Shown here: positions 26,196-36,254 of the stretch, piece after piece
How the letters are laid out: every line of letters starts with the position of its first letter
Numbering within the stretch: the first letter of the stretch is position 1
Assembly: GCA_902786855.1 (NCBI GenBank)
Contig: CADAEH010000009.1
Span: forward strand, 25,634 to 89,633
Origin: an uncultured Eubacteriales bacterium
GTDB taxonomy: Bacteria > Bacillota > Clostridia > Peptostreptococcales > Anaerovoracaceae
DNA length: 64,000 bases
Reading direction: 5' to 3'
Position numbers and translations under genes: made by a program
Notes under the pieces: model-generated
What the model was told of the DNA's origin: nothing
The model's database searches: none
The model's input: the letters and a program-made list of their open reading frames with translations, nothing else

Positions 26196-27710
26196 ATGAA
26201 TTCTGAAATGTTAACTTTTATTCTGTACTTTGTGGCCTTGATGGGCGTAGTAATCTACTTCTATATCAAGGATAAGCAGAGAAGCCAGGAGGACTACTTC
26301 CTCGGCGGACGTGCCATGGGACCTTGGGTAGCAGCTCTTTCAGCACAGGCATCCGATATGTCAGCCTGGCTGCTTATGGGACTTCCGGGATCCATCCTGG
26401 CGTTTGGATTCGGGCAGATGTGGATCGGTATCGGACTTGCTCTCGGTACTGCACTCAACTGGATCATATGTGCAAGAAGATTGAGAGTATTCTCAGAAGA
26501 GGCGAATGATTCTATCACGATCCCGCAGTTCCTTGCTAACAGATTTGATGCTGACAGCAAGACCCTGCAGGTCATCTGCGCTCTTATCTTCCTGTTCGCA
26601 TATACCATCTACGTTGCATCCGCATTCGTAGCAGGTACAACCGTATTCGGAACACTGTTCCCTGGAATCTCAACTTCACTGGCTATGGTAATATTCGCAC
26701 TGCTGATCGTATTCTATACGATCTTCGGCGGATTCACCGCTGTATGCTGGACAGACTTCTTTCAGGGCATGCTGATGATGATCGCTCTGATGGCAGTTCC
26801 TATCACAGTAATCGCTACGCACCAGCAGCTCGACACATCGCTTCTCAGCCAGGTATATGAGTACACAGATGCAAATGGTGCTGTAGTCACATGCGACTTC
26901 GGAGGCGGTCTCTTCAGTGCAAGCTGGCAGGATATCGCAACCGGTATGGCGTGGGGTCTCGGATACTTCGGTATGCCGCACATTATCGTAAGATTCATGT
27001 CTGTTGAGAAGCCTTCTCAGATCAAGAAATCATCGATCATCGCTATTATATGGGTCCTGATCTCACTCGGAAGTGCATGTCTCATCGCTTATATGGGCAG
27101 AATGCTCGTTGCTGATGAACTTCTTCCTATGGGATTGCAGAAGCTCGTATTCATCACGATGGCAAGGAAATACTTCCCGGCTGCTGTCTCAGGACTGCTG
27201 CTCGCTGCTATCATAGCTGCATCTGTATCGACGGCAGACTCACAGCTTCTCGTAGCTTCCAGCTCATTCACTGCTGACCTCTATACACAGTTCAAGAAGA
27301 ATGTCAGTGAGAAGGAAGCTGTCCTGGTAGGACGTATCGTAGTAGTAGTCATCGCGATCATCGCTTACCTGATCGCTTCATCCAAGGGAGCCGGAGCACA
27401 GGCCATCATGAATCTGGTAGAAAATGCGTGGGGCGCATTCGGCGCATCGTTCGGACCTGTCATCATCCTGTCACTCTTCTGGAGAGAGTTCAACTATAAG
27501 GGTGCTATCGCAGGTATCCTCGCAGGCTTCATCGTGGACCTCGGATGGCTGTTCGGCGGTCTCTCCGCAAGCACAGGCGTATACGAACTTCTGCCTGGAT
27601 TCATTGCAGGCGGACTTGTTGCATTCATCGTTGCCAAGGTTACACCTACTCTTGATAAGGAAAGAGCAGTATACGACAAGGCAAGAGAAAGAGATGCCAT
27701 TGCAGACTGA
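26196..27710 (+). CDS. putP: Sodium/proline symporter
   Basis: 504 residues with about 13 membrane helices, matching PutP of the sodium:solute symporter family. Conserved stretches are DYFLGGRAMGPWVAALSAQA, SDMSAWLLMGLPG (Na+/proline region of helix II) and FGGFTAVCWTDFFQG. It imports proline with Na+, which in anaerobes can feed proline fermentation or osmoprotection. ATG 26196 follows AAAGGAG (26183-26189); the GTG at 26172 is not needed. Together with NhaC it points to a sodium economy. Confidence 0.93.
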   Translation: MNSEMLTFILYFVALMGVVIYFYIKDKQRSQEDYFLGGRAMGPWVAALSAQASDMSAWLLMGLPGSILAFGFGQMWIGIGLALGTALNWIICARRLRVFSEEANDSITIPQFLANRFDADSKTLQVICALIFLFAYTIYVASAFVAGTTVFGTLFPGISTSLAMVIFALLIVFYTIFGGFTAVCWTDFFQGMLMMIALMAVPITVIATHQQLDTSLLSQVYEYTDANGAVVTCDFGGGLFSASWQDIATGMAWGLGYFGMPHIIVRFMSVEKPSQIKKSSIIAIIWVLISLGSACLIAYMGRMLVADELLPMGLQKLVFITMARKYFPAAVSGLLLAAIIAASVSTADSQLLVASSSFTADLYTQFKKNVSEKEAVLVGRIVVVVIAIIAYLIASSKGAGAQAIMNLVENAWGAFGASFGPVIILSLFWREFNYKGAIAGILAGFIVDLGWLFGGLSASTGVYELLPGFIAGGLVAFIVAKVTPTLDKERAVYDKARERDAIAD

Positions 27711-27741
27711 TCTATAAAATGATCGGTTCGGGTTATAGAGG

Positions 27742-27775
27742 CGCAGACCTTCGGGTCTGCGTTTCATTTTTTTGT
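27742..27775 (+). terminator. Intrinsic terminator of putP, UUCG loop
   Basis: Perfect 8-bp stem (27742-27749 with 27754-27761), TTCG loop, TTTCATTTTTTT. Confidence 0.9.
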
Positions 27776-28022
27776 TTTATCCTCCCAAATGTAAAAAACG
27801 CTTTACATATTGAAATTTCAACGGTTTGACCATCATAAAATCCGTTTAGAAATGTTCAAAAATATCCTCTTTAAAGGGTAGTATTCAGGCAGGCACCTGA
27901 TCAGATGCCTGCATTTGTATTGCAGGAAGAAAGCCGCTGCCGGATCACATGATCAGCACACAGGCTGTTTTCGGGTACGATAAGAATCATTAGGGAAAGA
28001 GATGCATAAAAGGAGAATGATC
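27776..28022. other. Intergenic DNA with one hairpin
   Basis: No gene seen. A hairpin at 27889-27912 (7-bp arms around an imperfect palindrome) is followed by ATTTGTATT and may be a weak terminator or processing site. Confidence 0.45.
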
Positions 28023-28733
28023 ATGAACAGGTCGAAAATAACGGTTCTGCTGTCACTGCTGCTTGTGACCGGTCTTGGAGTGCCTGCATCATACGCAGCA
28101 GACAGTCTGCCCAGCCTCGATGATAAATCTGTGTACTATACTGATGATTACATAAGCGGTGACTGCATACTGTCATCTGCAAAATCAATGATCAGAAGAG
28201 CTGCCGTAGCCAGAGGCTCTTGTGACTGGGACAGCATCACGAATACATCGCTGAGGGGGTATGCTACTCTGTACGGTACATCTTTCAGAAATTCATTTTC
28301 ATATTCAAATGACGGCATCTCATATGAGGTTGTCAATCTTGAGATATGCGGGGATGCAGCTGAGAAACTGAGTGCTGTGACCGGTCTTATCGCAAGTCAT
28401 CCCGAAGGAGTCATAATCTGGGGTCCCGATGCAGCAGAAAACGGTCCGCACGCCGTACTGGTCACGGGATATTCCGGCGGAGAACTGTATGCAGTAGATT
28501 CGGTATATAATACCAATGATTTAAACGAGGGGATCCAGAGCTGGGAAGATACGACCATGAAAACGATAGATTTCTGCAATAATGTCTGGTATCTGAGCGA
28601 CATAGAAGGCGGTATAGAGCCCGGGATATTGCCTAATATAGCAGATATCAGTGAATCCGTTGCTGCGGATACCAAAGACACCATAACAGATTCTGTTCAG
28701 AAGATCACTTCTCTGAACCAGCAGAATGAGTAG
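28023..28733 (+). CDS. Secreted C39-like (papain-fold) cysteine peptidase family protein
   Basis: 236 residues. An N-terminal signal peptide ends at ASYA near residue 26. The mature part has Cys in SGDCILSSAKSM, followed by the SCDWDSITNTSLRGYAT segment and the His motif GPHAVLVTGY with a downstream Asp (AVDSVYN). This order fits the peptidase C39-like fold found in small secreted clostridial proteins. Whether it is an active protease is unknown. ATG 28023 is 7 nt behind AAAAGGAG; in-frame ATGs at 28002 and 28017 are less well placed. Confidence 0.72.
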   Translation: MNRSKITVLLSLLLVTGLGVPASYAADSLPSLDDKSVYYTDDYISGDCILSSAKSMIRRAAVARGSCDWDSITNTSLRGYATLYGTSFRNSFSYSNDGISYEVVNLEICGDAAEKLSAVTGLIASHPEGVIIWGPDAAENGPHAVLVTGYSGGELYAVDSVYNTNDLNEGIQSWEDTTMKTIDFCNNVWYLSDIEGGIEPGILPNIADISESVAADTKDTITDSVQKITSLNQQNE

Positions 28734-28737
28734 CGGG

Positions 28738-28770
28738 AGCCGGGCTGTAAAATGAGCCCGGCTTTTAGGT
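28738..28770 (+). terminator. Intrinsic terminator
   Basis: Perfect 9-bp GC-rich stem (28738-28746 with 28755-28763), 8-nt loop, TTTT. Confidence 0.85.
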
Positions 28771-28846
28771 TTATTTAAGAAAAAGGGTCTATTATCTTGG
28801 CTGTAAGGCAGCAGAAAGCTGTAAAAATACAGAACAGGAGAGAAAG

Positions 28847-30325
28847 ATGTCAGGAATAAAAATCAAAAGGATATTGGTATCGTTGACAGCAGCGATCCTG
28901 ATAATATCGATGGCTGCATGTTCAGATGCCGGCAGCACAGAAAAAGATACTGCTGCGGAATATCTGACCAGGGAAGACATAACAGTCAATCAGACTTATG
29001 AAAATGATTCGGATGGAGAACATGCTATAGAAGTCAGCGGGGAAACAGCAGAATACTCAAATATCGGTGTCGTCAAGACCGGTGAAGCAGAAGGCGACGA
29101 AGCGGATTTTTACGGTGAAAATGCGGCTGTTTTCGCAACTGAGAAAGGGACTCTGTCCATCAGGGATTCTATGATAGAGACAAAAGGGACTCATGCCAAC
29201 GCCGTATTCTCATACGGTGAGGGAACCGTTGTGAATATTGCTGACTCTGTTATAGAGACCTCCGGGAACTGCTCAGGCGGTCTGATGACGACCGGCGGAG
29301 GTACGATGAATGCTGATAATCTCACCATCAATACTTCCGGCAATTCATCTGCCGCAATAAGATCTGACAGAGGCGGCGGTACAGTCAATGTCACAAAGGG
29401 ATACTACAAGACCAGCGGCAAAGGGTCACCTGTCATTTATTCGACAGCAGATATAGCAGTGAGTGACGCATATATGGAGTCGACTTCCTCACAGGGAGTT
29501 GTAGTAGAGGGAAAGAACTCTGTTACTCTTAATAATGACACTCTTGTTGCAGACAATACCAGCAAAAACTCAGATAAATCAGATGTATATCAGGCAGTCA
29601 TGATATATCAGTCGATGTCGGGAGATGCCGCTGAGGGCACATCATCTTTCACGGCAAATGGCGGAAGCATAACCAACAAAAATGGTGATATATTCTTCGT
29701 AAACAATACTGCTACAGAAATATCTCTGACAGGAGTAGTGATCAAAAATGAAGATGCCGAAGGGAACTTCCTGAGAGCTGAAGCTGCAGGATGGGGCAAA
29801 GAAGGTTCAAACGGCGGAAAAGTAAATCTTAACGCAAGCAGCCAGATGATCGATGGGAATATCATTGTGGATGATATTTCCACACTCAATCTGTATCTCA
29901 AAGATGCGTCAGAATTCACCGGAACTATCAACTCTGATGCTCAGCATGGAGATGTATATGTTGAGATAGAGGACGGGAGCAAATGGATCCTGACAGCCGA
30001 CTCATATGTAAGCGGACTTACTGTTAGCGCGGGCGGAGGTGTTGACCTGAACGGACATAAGCTTTATGTAGATGGTAAAGAATACGCTGAAGGAACTGCA
30101 TCTGAGGGAACTGCTTTTGATATCACAGCCGGCAGCGGCGACAGTACCGGAGCCCCTGAGGGGATGCCGGGAGACGGACAGGCTCCTCCTGACGGAGGAA
30201 AAGGCGGCCCTGGAGGAAATCCTCCGGATGGAAAAAAACCTGCAGGAGAGCCACCTGAAAAGCCGGCAGGGGACAATGGCGGAAAGCCACCTGAAAAACC
30301 TGATGAAAAACCGGACAGCGTATAA
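28847..30325 (+). CDS. Surface lipoprotein with beta-helix-like repeats and Pro-rich tail
   Basis: 492 residues. A signal peptide ends in the lipobox ISMAAC, so Cys25 should be lipidated and anchor the protein outside the membrane. Residues about 60-400 are built of short repeating beta-rich turns (RSDRGGGTVNV, GNCSGGLMTTGGG, IYQSMSGDAAEGT) as in right-handed beta-helix adhesin-like proteins. The last 70 residues are a Pro/Gly/Lys-rich low-complexity tail (GGPGGNPPDGKK, EKPAGDNGGKPPEKP). It is likely a cell-surface structural or binding protein; the ligand is unknown. CAGGAGAG precedes the ATG. Confidence 0.78.
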   Translation: MSGIKIKRILVSLTAAILIISMAACSDAGSTEKDTAAEYLTREDITVNQTYENDSDGEHAIEVSGETAEYSNIGVVKTGEAEGDEADFYGENAAVFATEKGTLSIRDSMIETKGTHANAVFSYGEGTVVNIADSVIETSGNCSGGLMTTGGGTMNADNLTINTSGNSSAAIRSDRGGGTVNVTKGYYKTSGKGSPVIYSTADIAVSDAYMESTSSQGVVVEGKNSVTLNNDTLVADNTSKNSDKSDVYQAVMIYQSMSGDAAEGTSSFTANGGSITNKNGDIFFVNNTATEISLTGVVIKNEDAEGNFLRAEAAGWGKEGSNGGKVNLNASSQMIDGNIIVDDISTLNLYLKDASEFTGTINSDAQHGDVYVEIEDGSKWILTADSYVSGLTVSAGGGVDLNGHKLYVDGKEYAEGTASEGTAFDITAGSGDSTGAPEGMPGDGQAPPDGGKGGPGGNPPDGKKPAGEPPEKPAGDNGGKPPEKPDEKPDSV

Positions 30326-30356
30326 AAAGCGCATAAATTACAAAAAGTACATGCAA

Positions 30357-30398
30357 AAGCGGAGATCAGTACAGAAACTGATCTCCGCTGCATTTTTA
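30357..30398. terminator. Bidirectional terminator
   Basis: Perfect 12-bp stem (30359-30370 with 30377-30388), 6-nt loop, T-rich right flank and A-rich left flank, between converging genes. Confidence 0.88.
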
Positions 30399-30441
30399 TT
30401 TTACGACGATATGTACCGTCTTAGCCTGGGTTCTGATCCGA

Positions 30442-31752
30442 CTACTTAGCGATGTATCTTGCCTCGATGTAGTATCTCTTCTCGTTAGCTTCGCCCATCG
30501 AGAAGGTCTTACGAGGAAGTGCACCATCTGCTGCTACTGCAGGGAAGAGCAGGAACTTATCCATTGCAGGGAGCATGAAGCCGGCGTTACCGTCTCTTGA
30601 ACCGATCCTGTTGACAGCTTCTGTTCCGTGGATATAGTCGATATCGCAGTCCTTGTTTTCTTTGACCATTATGTCGAGTACATGCTGGAGAGCACCTACC
30701 TCGAGCTTGTTCTCAGGATCCTCGATGATGATCTTACCGCAGCCTGCGCCGGTGATGTAAGGGATTTCGAATGCTCCTTCAGGTACTGCTGCATCAGCAT
30801 CAGCAAGATAAGCCTTGCCATTGAACTTGCCGAGAAGGTCAACGACCTGATTTACGAGATCCATGCCGCTCTGGCCTTTCTTTGCGAAGATGACTCTGTG
30901 GATAGCTTCGAATACGATGCCGTCATCATGGATATTCTCGATCTCACAAAGTGCATATCTTGCAGGATGTCCCTCGATCTCCTCAGGGGAAAGTGTCTTC
31001 TTGATGTTTTCCCATGCGGTCTTAGCTGTAGCGAGCGAGTGGTTGCCGTCTCCCATAGCCTGGAAGATAACGTGACCTGCGCCGTATTTTGCCTCGGCCT
31101 TATCATAGAGTGCGGAGAGAGCTTCCTTAGCTCCTTCCAGATCCTTCTCCTTGATGAAACATCCGGTGATGTGTCCGCCGTCCATCATGAGATCAGTGTC
31201 ATAGATGACTTCTTTTGGCTGGTTAACGAGTGGTTCGATAACAGTCTTGTCAGGATCATCGATCAGAATGAGTATATGAGGCATCTCGATAGGGGCGTCG
31301 CCTCTGATCCTGAGGCGAGGCGGGATACGCTCAACTACTGTACCCTCAGTTGCTCTTGTAAGTGACTGTGAGCCTTTATTGAAATCATATGCCTCAAGGT
31401 CTGTAGCGATTACGAGACCGAGACGTGTGCGGCCTTCTGCAGTTCTCTTTACGAGCATGCAGCCAGGCTCCATTTTGCGGAGTGTACCGTCAGCAAGATA
31501 CTTGTCCATTGTAGCACGTACTGACTTGATTCTCTCTGCTTCATCAGGTCCATCAAGGTAGAGCTCAGGAAGCATCAGTCTGAGTGTTGAAGGTGCATCA
31601 CCGACGATCTCCTCGACCTTGTCCCAGTACTCAGGCTCTGAAGTGAACTGATCGCATGCTACTACTGCCCATTTGTAATAGTCAGTTCCCTCTGCAGGGA
31701 GCATCATTTCAGGAACGTGCAGACCGAACTTGCTCCAATCATAAGTTGCCAT
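30442..31752 (-). CDS. DUF1015 family protein
   Basis: 436 residues from the ATG at 31752, which follows GGAGGAG; the 51 codons upstream in frame lie in the promoter gap and are excluded. It has DUF1015 features such as FDWSKF-like N-terminus (YDWSKFGLHVPEMMLP), RTRLGLVIATDLEAYDF and the GDGNHSLATAK motif. It is soluble. Members often lie beside serine-biosynthesis genes in clostridia, and a kinase role has been proposed for the family. I cannot confirm that here. It is divergent from an aminotransferase, a compatible setting. Confidence 0.82.
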   Translation of the reverse strand: MATYDWSKFGLHVPEMMLPAEGTDYYKWAVVACDQFTSEPEYWDKVEEIVGDAPSTLRLMLPELYLDGPDEAERIKSVRATMDKYLADGTLRKMEPGCMLVKRTAEGRTRLGLVIATDLEAYDFNKGSQSLTRATEGTVVERIPPRLRIRGDAPIEMPHILILIDDPDKTVIEPLVNQPKEVIYDTDLMMDGGHITGCFIKEKDLEGAKEALSALYDKAEAKYGAGHVIFQAMGDGNHSLATAKTAWENIKKTLSPEEIEGHPARYALCEIENIHDDGIVFEAIHRVIFAKKGQSGMDLVNQVVDLLGKFNGKAYLADADAAVPEGAFEIPYITGAGCGKIIIEDPENKLEVGALQHVLDIMVKENKDCDIDYIHGTEAVNRIGSRDGNAGFMLPAMDKFLLFPAVAADGALPRKTFSMGEANEKRYYIEARYIAK

Positions 31753-31997
31753 AATTTTTCTCCTCCGGTTATTTATTGTGTAAAGCAAAAGTAATGTAGG
31801 TTTAATCCCAATCATCTTTATTATCGAATAAATACGGGGATAATGCAAGCAGCTTAGCGATGAAAAGCCACAATAATGCAATTCATTTGAGACAAGAAAG
31901 AACAAAGATGCGTTATATTATTGTGCGCTTATTGTGGTACAATTAATAAAACTAAAATGATGTTATGACATCGCGATCTAACGGAGGTATTTCTATC

Positions 31998-33191
31998 ATG
32001 ATTTCTAAAGCAATGGAACCGTTCATGGCCGGCAGTTCTCAGATCCGAGCCATGTTTGAAGAAGGAAAGAAGATGGCAAAAGTATACGGCAAGGAAAATG
32101 TCTATGACTTCAGCATAGGCAATCCTGGCCTGAAGCCGCCTCAGGAAGTATTCGACGCGATTGATGAGATCAATCACAAACTGGATCCTCTGTATGTACA
32201 CGGATATCCATCCAATGCAGGATATGAGTCGACCAGAAAAGCAATAGCTGATGACCTCAATGAGAGGGCCAAAGGCGATTATTTCGATGTTGACCACATT
32301 ATTATGTCATGTGGAGCAGCTTATTCCATCAACATGATCAATAAGTGCATTTTTGACCCGGGCGATAAGCTGGTCGTATTTGCACCATACTTCGTTGAAT
32401 ACGGCAACTGGGCGCGCAACTGGGGAGCAGATACCATCGTAGTTCCGGCGAATGAAGCGCTTGACTTCGATCCTGATGCAGAAGCCCTCAGGAAACTTCT
32501 TGTTCCGGAAGTCAAGGGTGTAATGCTGAACAACCCGAATAACCCTACCGGTAAGATCTACTCCAGAGAAGCTCTCGATGCTGTCGCGGATGTTCTCAGA
32601 GAGGCTGAAGAAAAATTCGGACACACGATCTATCTGATCTGTGATGAGCCATACAGGGAACTGGTGTATACAAACCAGGACGTTCCTTTCCCGGGAGACT
32701 ACTATGCAGACTCACTCATTGCATATTCGTGGTCAAAATCCCTGTCGATGCCTGGAGACCGTATAGGATATGTAGCGGTTCCGAAATGTGCTGAAGGACA
32801 CGATGAACTTGCTGCTGCACTGGTGGTGGCAGGCAGAGTTCTTGGCGGGACGAATGCTCCTACTATACAGGAACTCATAGTCGAGAGATGCCTTAAGTGC
32901 AGATCTGACCTGGATTACTACAAGCAAAATGCCAAGGATCTGTATGAGATCGTGACTGCTGCCGGTCTTGAATGCATCTACCCTCAGGGAGCATTCTATA
33001 TGTGGATCAAGTCACCTGTACCGAATGAATATGAATTCGTCAATGCAGCTAAGGAAGAGCGGATCCTCATCACACCGGGAAGTGCATTTGCCGGTCCGGG
33101 ATGGGTCAGAGCTTCATTCTGCGGATCCAATGAAATGATACACAGATCCCGTGAGTCGTGGATGAATCTCGGCAAGAAGTTCATCGGATAG
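31998..33191 (+). CDS. Pyridoxal-phosphate aminotransferase, class I/II
   Basis: 397 residues, cytosolic fold-type I aminotransferase. The substrate/cofactor residues appear in NNPNNPTGKIY and the PLP lysine in SWSKSLSMPGDRIGY; the final arginine is in WVRASFCG. Likely substrates are aspartate, alanine or another amino acid with 2-oxoglutarate; specificity is not readable. Start ATG 31998 lies 9 nt behind GGAGGT. Divergent from the DUF1015 gene with about 245 bp between them, and ending at a terminator. Confidence 0.9.
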   Translation: MISKAMEPFMAGSSQIRAMFEEGKKMAKVYGKENVYDFSIGNPGLKPPQEVFDAIDEINHKLDPLYVHGYPSNAGYESTRKAIADDLNERAKGDYFDVDHIIMSCGAAYSINMINKCIFDPGDKLVVFAPYFVEYGNWARNWGADTIVVPANEALDFDPDAEALRKLLVPEVKGVMLNNPNNPTGKIYSREALDAVADVLREAEEKFGHTIYLICDEPYRELVYTNQDVPFPGDYYADSLIAYSWSKSLSMPGDRIGYVAVPKCAEGHDELAAALVVAGRVLGGTNAPTIQELIVERCLKCRSDLDYYKQNAKDLYEIVTAAGLECIYPQGAFYMWIKSPVPNEYEFVNAAKEERILITPGSAFAGPGWVRASFCGSNEMIHRSRESWMNLGKKFIG

Positions 33192-33240
33192 AATTATGAA
33201 TCAGGATAGAACAGTCATCCTGCAACATAAAACTTCAATA

Positions 33241-33276
33241 AAAAACTCTGCCTGAGGTATGAGGCAGAGTTTTTAC
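33241..33276. terminator. Bidirectional terminator
   Basis: Perfect 13-bp stem (33241-33253 with 33262-33274) with A5 and T5 ends built in; serves the aminotransferase and the butyrate kinase genes. Confidence 0.92.
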
Positions 33277-33300
33277 TTATGAACAGAATACCTTAGTCAT

Positions 33301-34446
33301 CTATCTCTGTGGAACTGTGCCCGGCTTTACGCCCGGAACGATGCTGATCCTGTCTTCAGCTGTTCTGGCTATCTCGCCGAAGTCCTGCAGCTTTTCTTCG
33401 CCGCGAAGGACTCTCAGACAGCCTGCAGCCAGAGCTTCCATTTCGAATTCACCAGGCATGATCTCAACAGGACAGATGAACTCGACGTGATCTTTGATAT
33501 ATCCGGATATGTATTTAGAATAAGCAATGCCGCCGGTGAGGATGATGCGGTCTACCTTGCCACAGACAACTGCAGACAGCTTTGCGATATCTTTGGCCAC
33601 ATTGAAGGCCATTGCTTCATAAACGATTTTAGCGTATTCGTCTCCGTCAGCTATTCTGGCTTCGACATCTCTGGCATCTACCGTACCGAGGTGTGCTGAG
33701 AGACCGCCCTTGCCGTGGAACAGCTTCATTGCTTCTTTATATGTATACTTGCCGCTGTAGCAGAGATCAACAAGACGCTTTGCGCTGACGCCGCCGCCTC
33801 TTTCCGGTGTGAAGTTGCCCTCATCATCGTTGACCGAATCGATATTTACACCGTCCTTGTACAGTCTGATAGAGCTGCCGCCTCCGAGATGCGCAACGAT
33901 GAAAGTGCATTCATCAAACTTTTTGCCGAGCCTTTCTTCCGCACATTTGATGGCCATTGCTCTTGTGTTGAGTGTATGACCGACTGTGAAGTGAGGCAGC
34001 TCAGGTACTCCGCTTACTCTCGCTATAGGCATCTTTTCATCTGTGCCGATAGCATCATAGATGCAGACCGGGATACCGCGTTCTTTATGAAGGTCATAAG
34101 CTATCATGCTCCCGATGAGAGAAGGATGCTTAGCCAGGTCTTCAGGTCTTGTAAGAAAATCGATCATTGCCTGGTCAATGCCGATAGCTCCATGAGGACA
34201 AGGAATAATATTGCCGCCCCTCGATACAGCTGCCGTCAGAGAATCAAGACTGACACCGTTTTTTTCCAGAGACTCTTTGATTTTGTCATATCTGAACTGA
34301 TACTGCTCTGTGACATCACCGAACGGAGCGAGCTCCTCAGTCGAATGACGGATGGTATCGTTGAATACTTCCTTGTCATCATCGTAAACTGCGATCTTGC
34401 TGGATGTCGATCCGAGGTTCATGACGAGAATTCTTTCTTTGCCCAT
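33301..34446 (-). CDS. buk: Butyrate kinase
   Basis: 381 residues of the acetokinase/butyrate kinase family. The N-terminal phosphate loop MNLGSTSSKIAVYDD, the central HLGGGSSIRLY and the adenosine-binding ILTGGIAYSKYI are intact. It converts butyryl-phosphate and ADP to butyrate and ATP, the last step of butyrate fermentation; branched-chain acyl phosphates are alternative substrates. The partner phosphotransbutyrylase is not adjacent. GGGGGAG precedes the ATG. It stands alone on the minus strand. Confidence 0.94.
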   Translation of the reverse strand: MGKERILVMNLGSTSSKIAVYDDDKEVFNDTIRHSTEELAPFGDVTEQYQFRYDKIKESLEKNGVSLDSLTAAVSRGGNIIPCPHGAIGIDQAMIDFLTRPEDLAKHPSLIGSMIAYDLHKERGIPVCIYDAIGTDEKMPIARVSGVPELPHFTVGHTLNTRAMAIKCAEERLGKKFDECTFIVAHLGGGSSIRLYKDGVNIDSVNDDEGNFTPERGGGVSAKRLVDLCYSGKYTYKEAMKLFHGKGGLSAHLGTVDARDVEARIADGDEYAKIVYEAMAFNVAKDIAKLSAVVCGKVDRIILTGGIAYSKYISGYIKDHVEFICPVEIMPGEFEMEALAAGCLRVLRGEEKLQDFGEIARTAEDRISIVPGVKPGTVPQR

Positions 34447-34628
34447 AGTTTTTCTCCCCCTTTAATAACTGATCAATATTAAATTCCAAAATTAAGTATA
34501 GCTAAAAAACTCAGAAAAAAGTGAGCGTTGTGAGAAATATTCTCTTCCCGCTCACTGTATTCCATATTAGTATTTTGCTGTCCGCAGATATATTACATGT
34601 CCGGGACACTTAATGTCAATAACATATA

Positions 34629-35963
34629 TTACAGATCTGCTGCATCACTTTCTGCAGCAATGGATCCTTCTTCATCGCTGTCATTATATTCATTGGTGAG
34701 ATGGAACTTGTCAAGCAGATACATAACGAGTCCAAGCAGCATTCCGACTACAGCAGCAAGGCTCATTCCTGTGAGCTGTACTTTTCCGAGGTTGATTGCG
34801 ATGCCGGAAAGACCGACAACGAATACAACAGAAGTCATTGCAAGGTTGCTTGCTTTTGAATAGTCTATCTTGGAGTCGACCATAAGCCTGATACCCGAAG
34901 CTCCGATCATACCGTAAAGCAGGAAGCTAACACCGCCCATTACAGGACCCGGAATGGTCTGGATCAGAGCCGAAGCTTTACCGATAAAGGAAAGCAGGAT
35001 GGAGAATGCAGCAGCTCCGCCGATCACCCACACACTGTAGACCTTGGTAATTGCCATGACGCCGATATTCTCGCCGTATGTCGTGGTAGGGCATGATCCG
35101 CAGAAACCTGAAAGTGCAGTAGAGAATCCGTCAGCAAACATCGATCTGTGAAGTCCCGGATCTCTCAGGAGGTCTTTACCAACGACCTCGGAGGTTACTA
35201 CCTGATGTCCGATATGCTCAGATACAACTACAAGGGTAGCCGGTATTATAACTGCTATCGCCTGTGCGCTCCATTGAGGTGTCTGGAATGCAGGAAGTTC
35301 AAATAAGCTGGCGCTTCCGACAGAACTGAAGTCTACAAGCCCGAACAGAAGAGCAAGCACATAACCTGCAACGATGGAGATCAGGATAGCGATCGCACTT
35401 GCAAATCCTCTGTAGAGCACGCCCCCGAATACCGCGAGAAGCAATGTTACGAGGAAAACAGCAAGGACGCGAGGGTCAATGTTTTCGACCATATTCTTGT
35501 CACCATCAAGTATACCTGCGGTCTGAGCTGCACTGCCCGCCAGTTCAAGACCGATAAGGGCTACTATCGGACCCATAGCAGCAGGAGGTAAAATAGCGTC
35601 TATCCATCTTGTTCCTACAAATCTGATGATGATCGCTACAGTACACATCAGAAGTCCGGTGACAACGAAGCCGCCGAGCGCATATCTGTATCCGAGTCCC
35701 GGCTGCGAGATAACGATAAGAGCAGGCGAGATGAATGCGAATGATGAACCGAGGTATGCCGGTGCGCCGCCCTTGGTGACAAAAATAAAGATAAGCGTTC
35801 CGATGCCGTTCATGAGCAGGGCGATGGAAGGGCTTATCCCGAGGATGTAAGGGACCAGCACCGATGCACTGAACATCGCGAATGTGTGCTGGATGGAGAG
35901 AGGAATACCTTTACTGAGAGGCACTTTCTCCTGGATCTGAATGATCTTTCTTTGCTTTGCCAT
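34629..35963 (-). CDS. Uracil/xanthine permease, NCS2 family
   Basis: 444 residues with about 12-14 membrane helices. Family marks are FSASVLVPYILG near the start, GLELAGSAAQTAG, the SEHIGHQVVTSEVVG motif and TTYGENIGVMAITKVYSVWV. It carries uracil (UraA/PyrP-like) or xanthine with protons. I chose ATG 35963 (MAKQRKIIQIQEKV) because the family begins there; the upstream in-frame ATGs have no better ribosome site (only GAGAGAAAG). It lies about 180 bp behind butyrate kinase's start and is a separate unit. Confidence 0.9.
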   Translation of the reverse strand: MAKQRKIIQIQEKVPLSKGIPLSIQHTFAMFSASVLVPYILGISPSIALLMNGIGTLIFIFVTKGGAPAYLGSSFAFISPALIVISQPGLGYRYALGGFVVTGLLMCTVAIIIRFVGTRWIDAILPPAAMGPIVALIGLELAGSAAQTAGILDGDKNMVENIDPRVLAVFLVTLLLAVFGGVLYRGFASAIAILISIVAGYVLALLFGLVDFSSVGSASLFELPAFQTPQWSAQAIAVIIPATLVVVSEHIGHQVVTSEVVGKDLLRDPGLHRSMFADGFSTALSGFCGSCPTTTYGENIGVMAITKVYSVWVIGGAAAFSILLSFIGKASALIQTIPGPVMGGVSFLLYGMIGASGIRLMVDSKIDYSKASNLAMTSVVFVVGLSGIAINLGKVQLTGMSLAAVVGMLLGLVMYLLDKFHLTNEYNDSDEEGSIAAESDAADL

Positions 35964-36254
35964 TTCTTTCTCTCTTTCATACATAGAGTGAATTTTTATC
36001 TGCATTATTATACCGATTGCATTGTGGCATGACAACAAGAAAACCATTGCATCTTGTTTAAAAAAAAGAAATTGTCCAGCATATGAGACATAGATGCAAA
36101 AGCAGATCGTGAAGATGCTTTCCGCTGGATGAGATGGGACGAATACTTTCTTTCAAGGCGAATACTTTATTTTAATAGGTGCATAATGATAATATCTATA
36201 TAGACGTAATTGTTTGATTGAAAATGTAAAGTGCAATTATTGGATAGTATAATT

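Noticed and set aside
25988-26206. 72-codon frame in the putP leader
   Set aside because: No ribosome site or family similarity; it lies in the untranslated leader after the putP promoter.
30002-30393. Minus-strand Pro/Ser-rich frames under the lipoprotein tail
   Set aside because: They are the mirror of the low-complexity plus-strand coding sequence.
31753-31905. 51-codon N-terminal extension of the DUF1015 protein
   Set aside because: The extra residues are not family-like and the GGAGGAG site marks the ATG at 31752.
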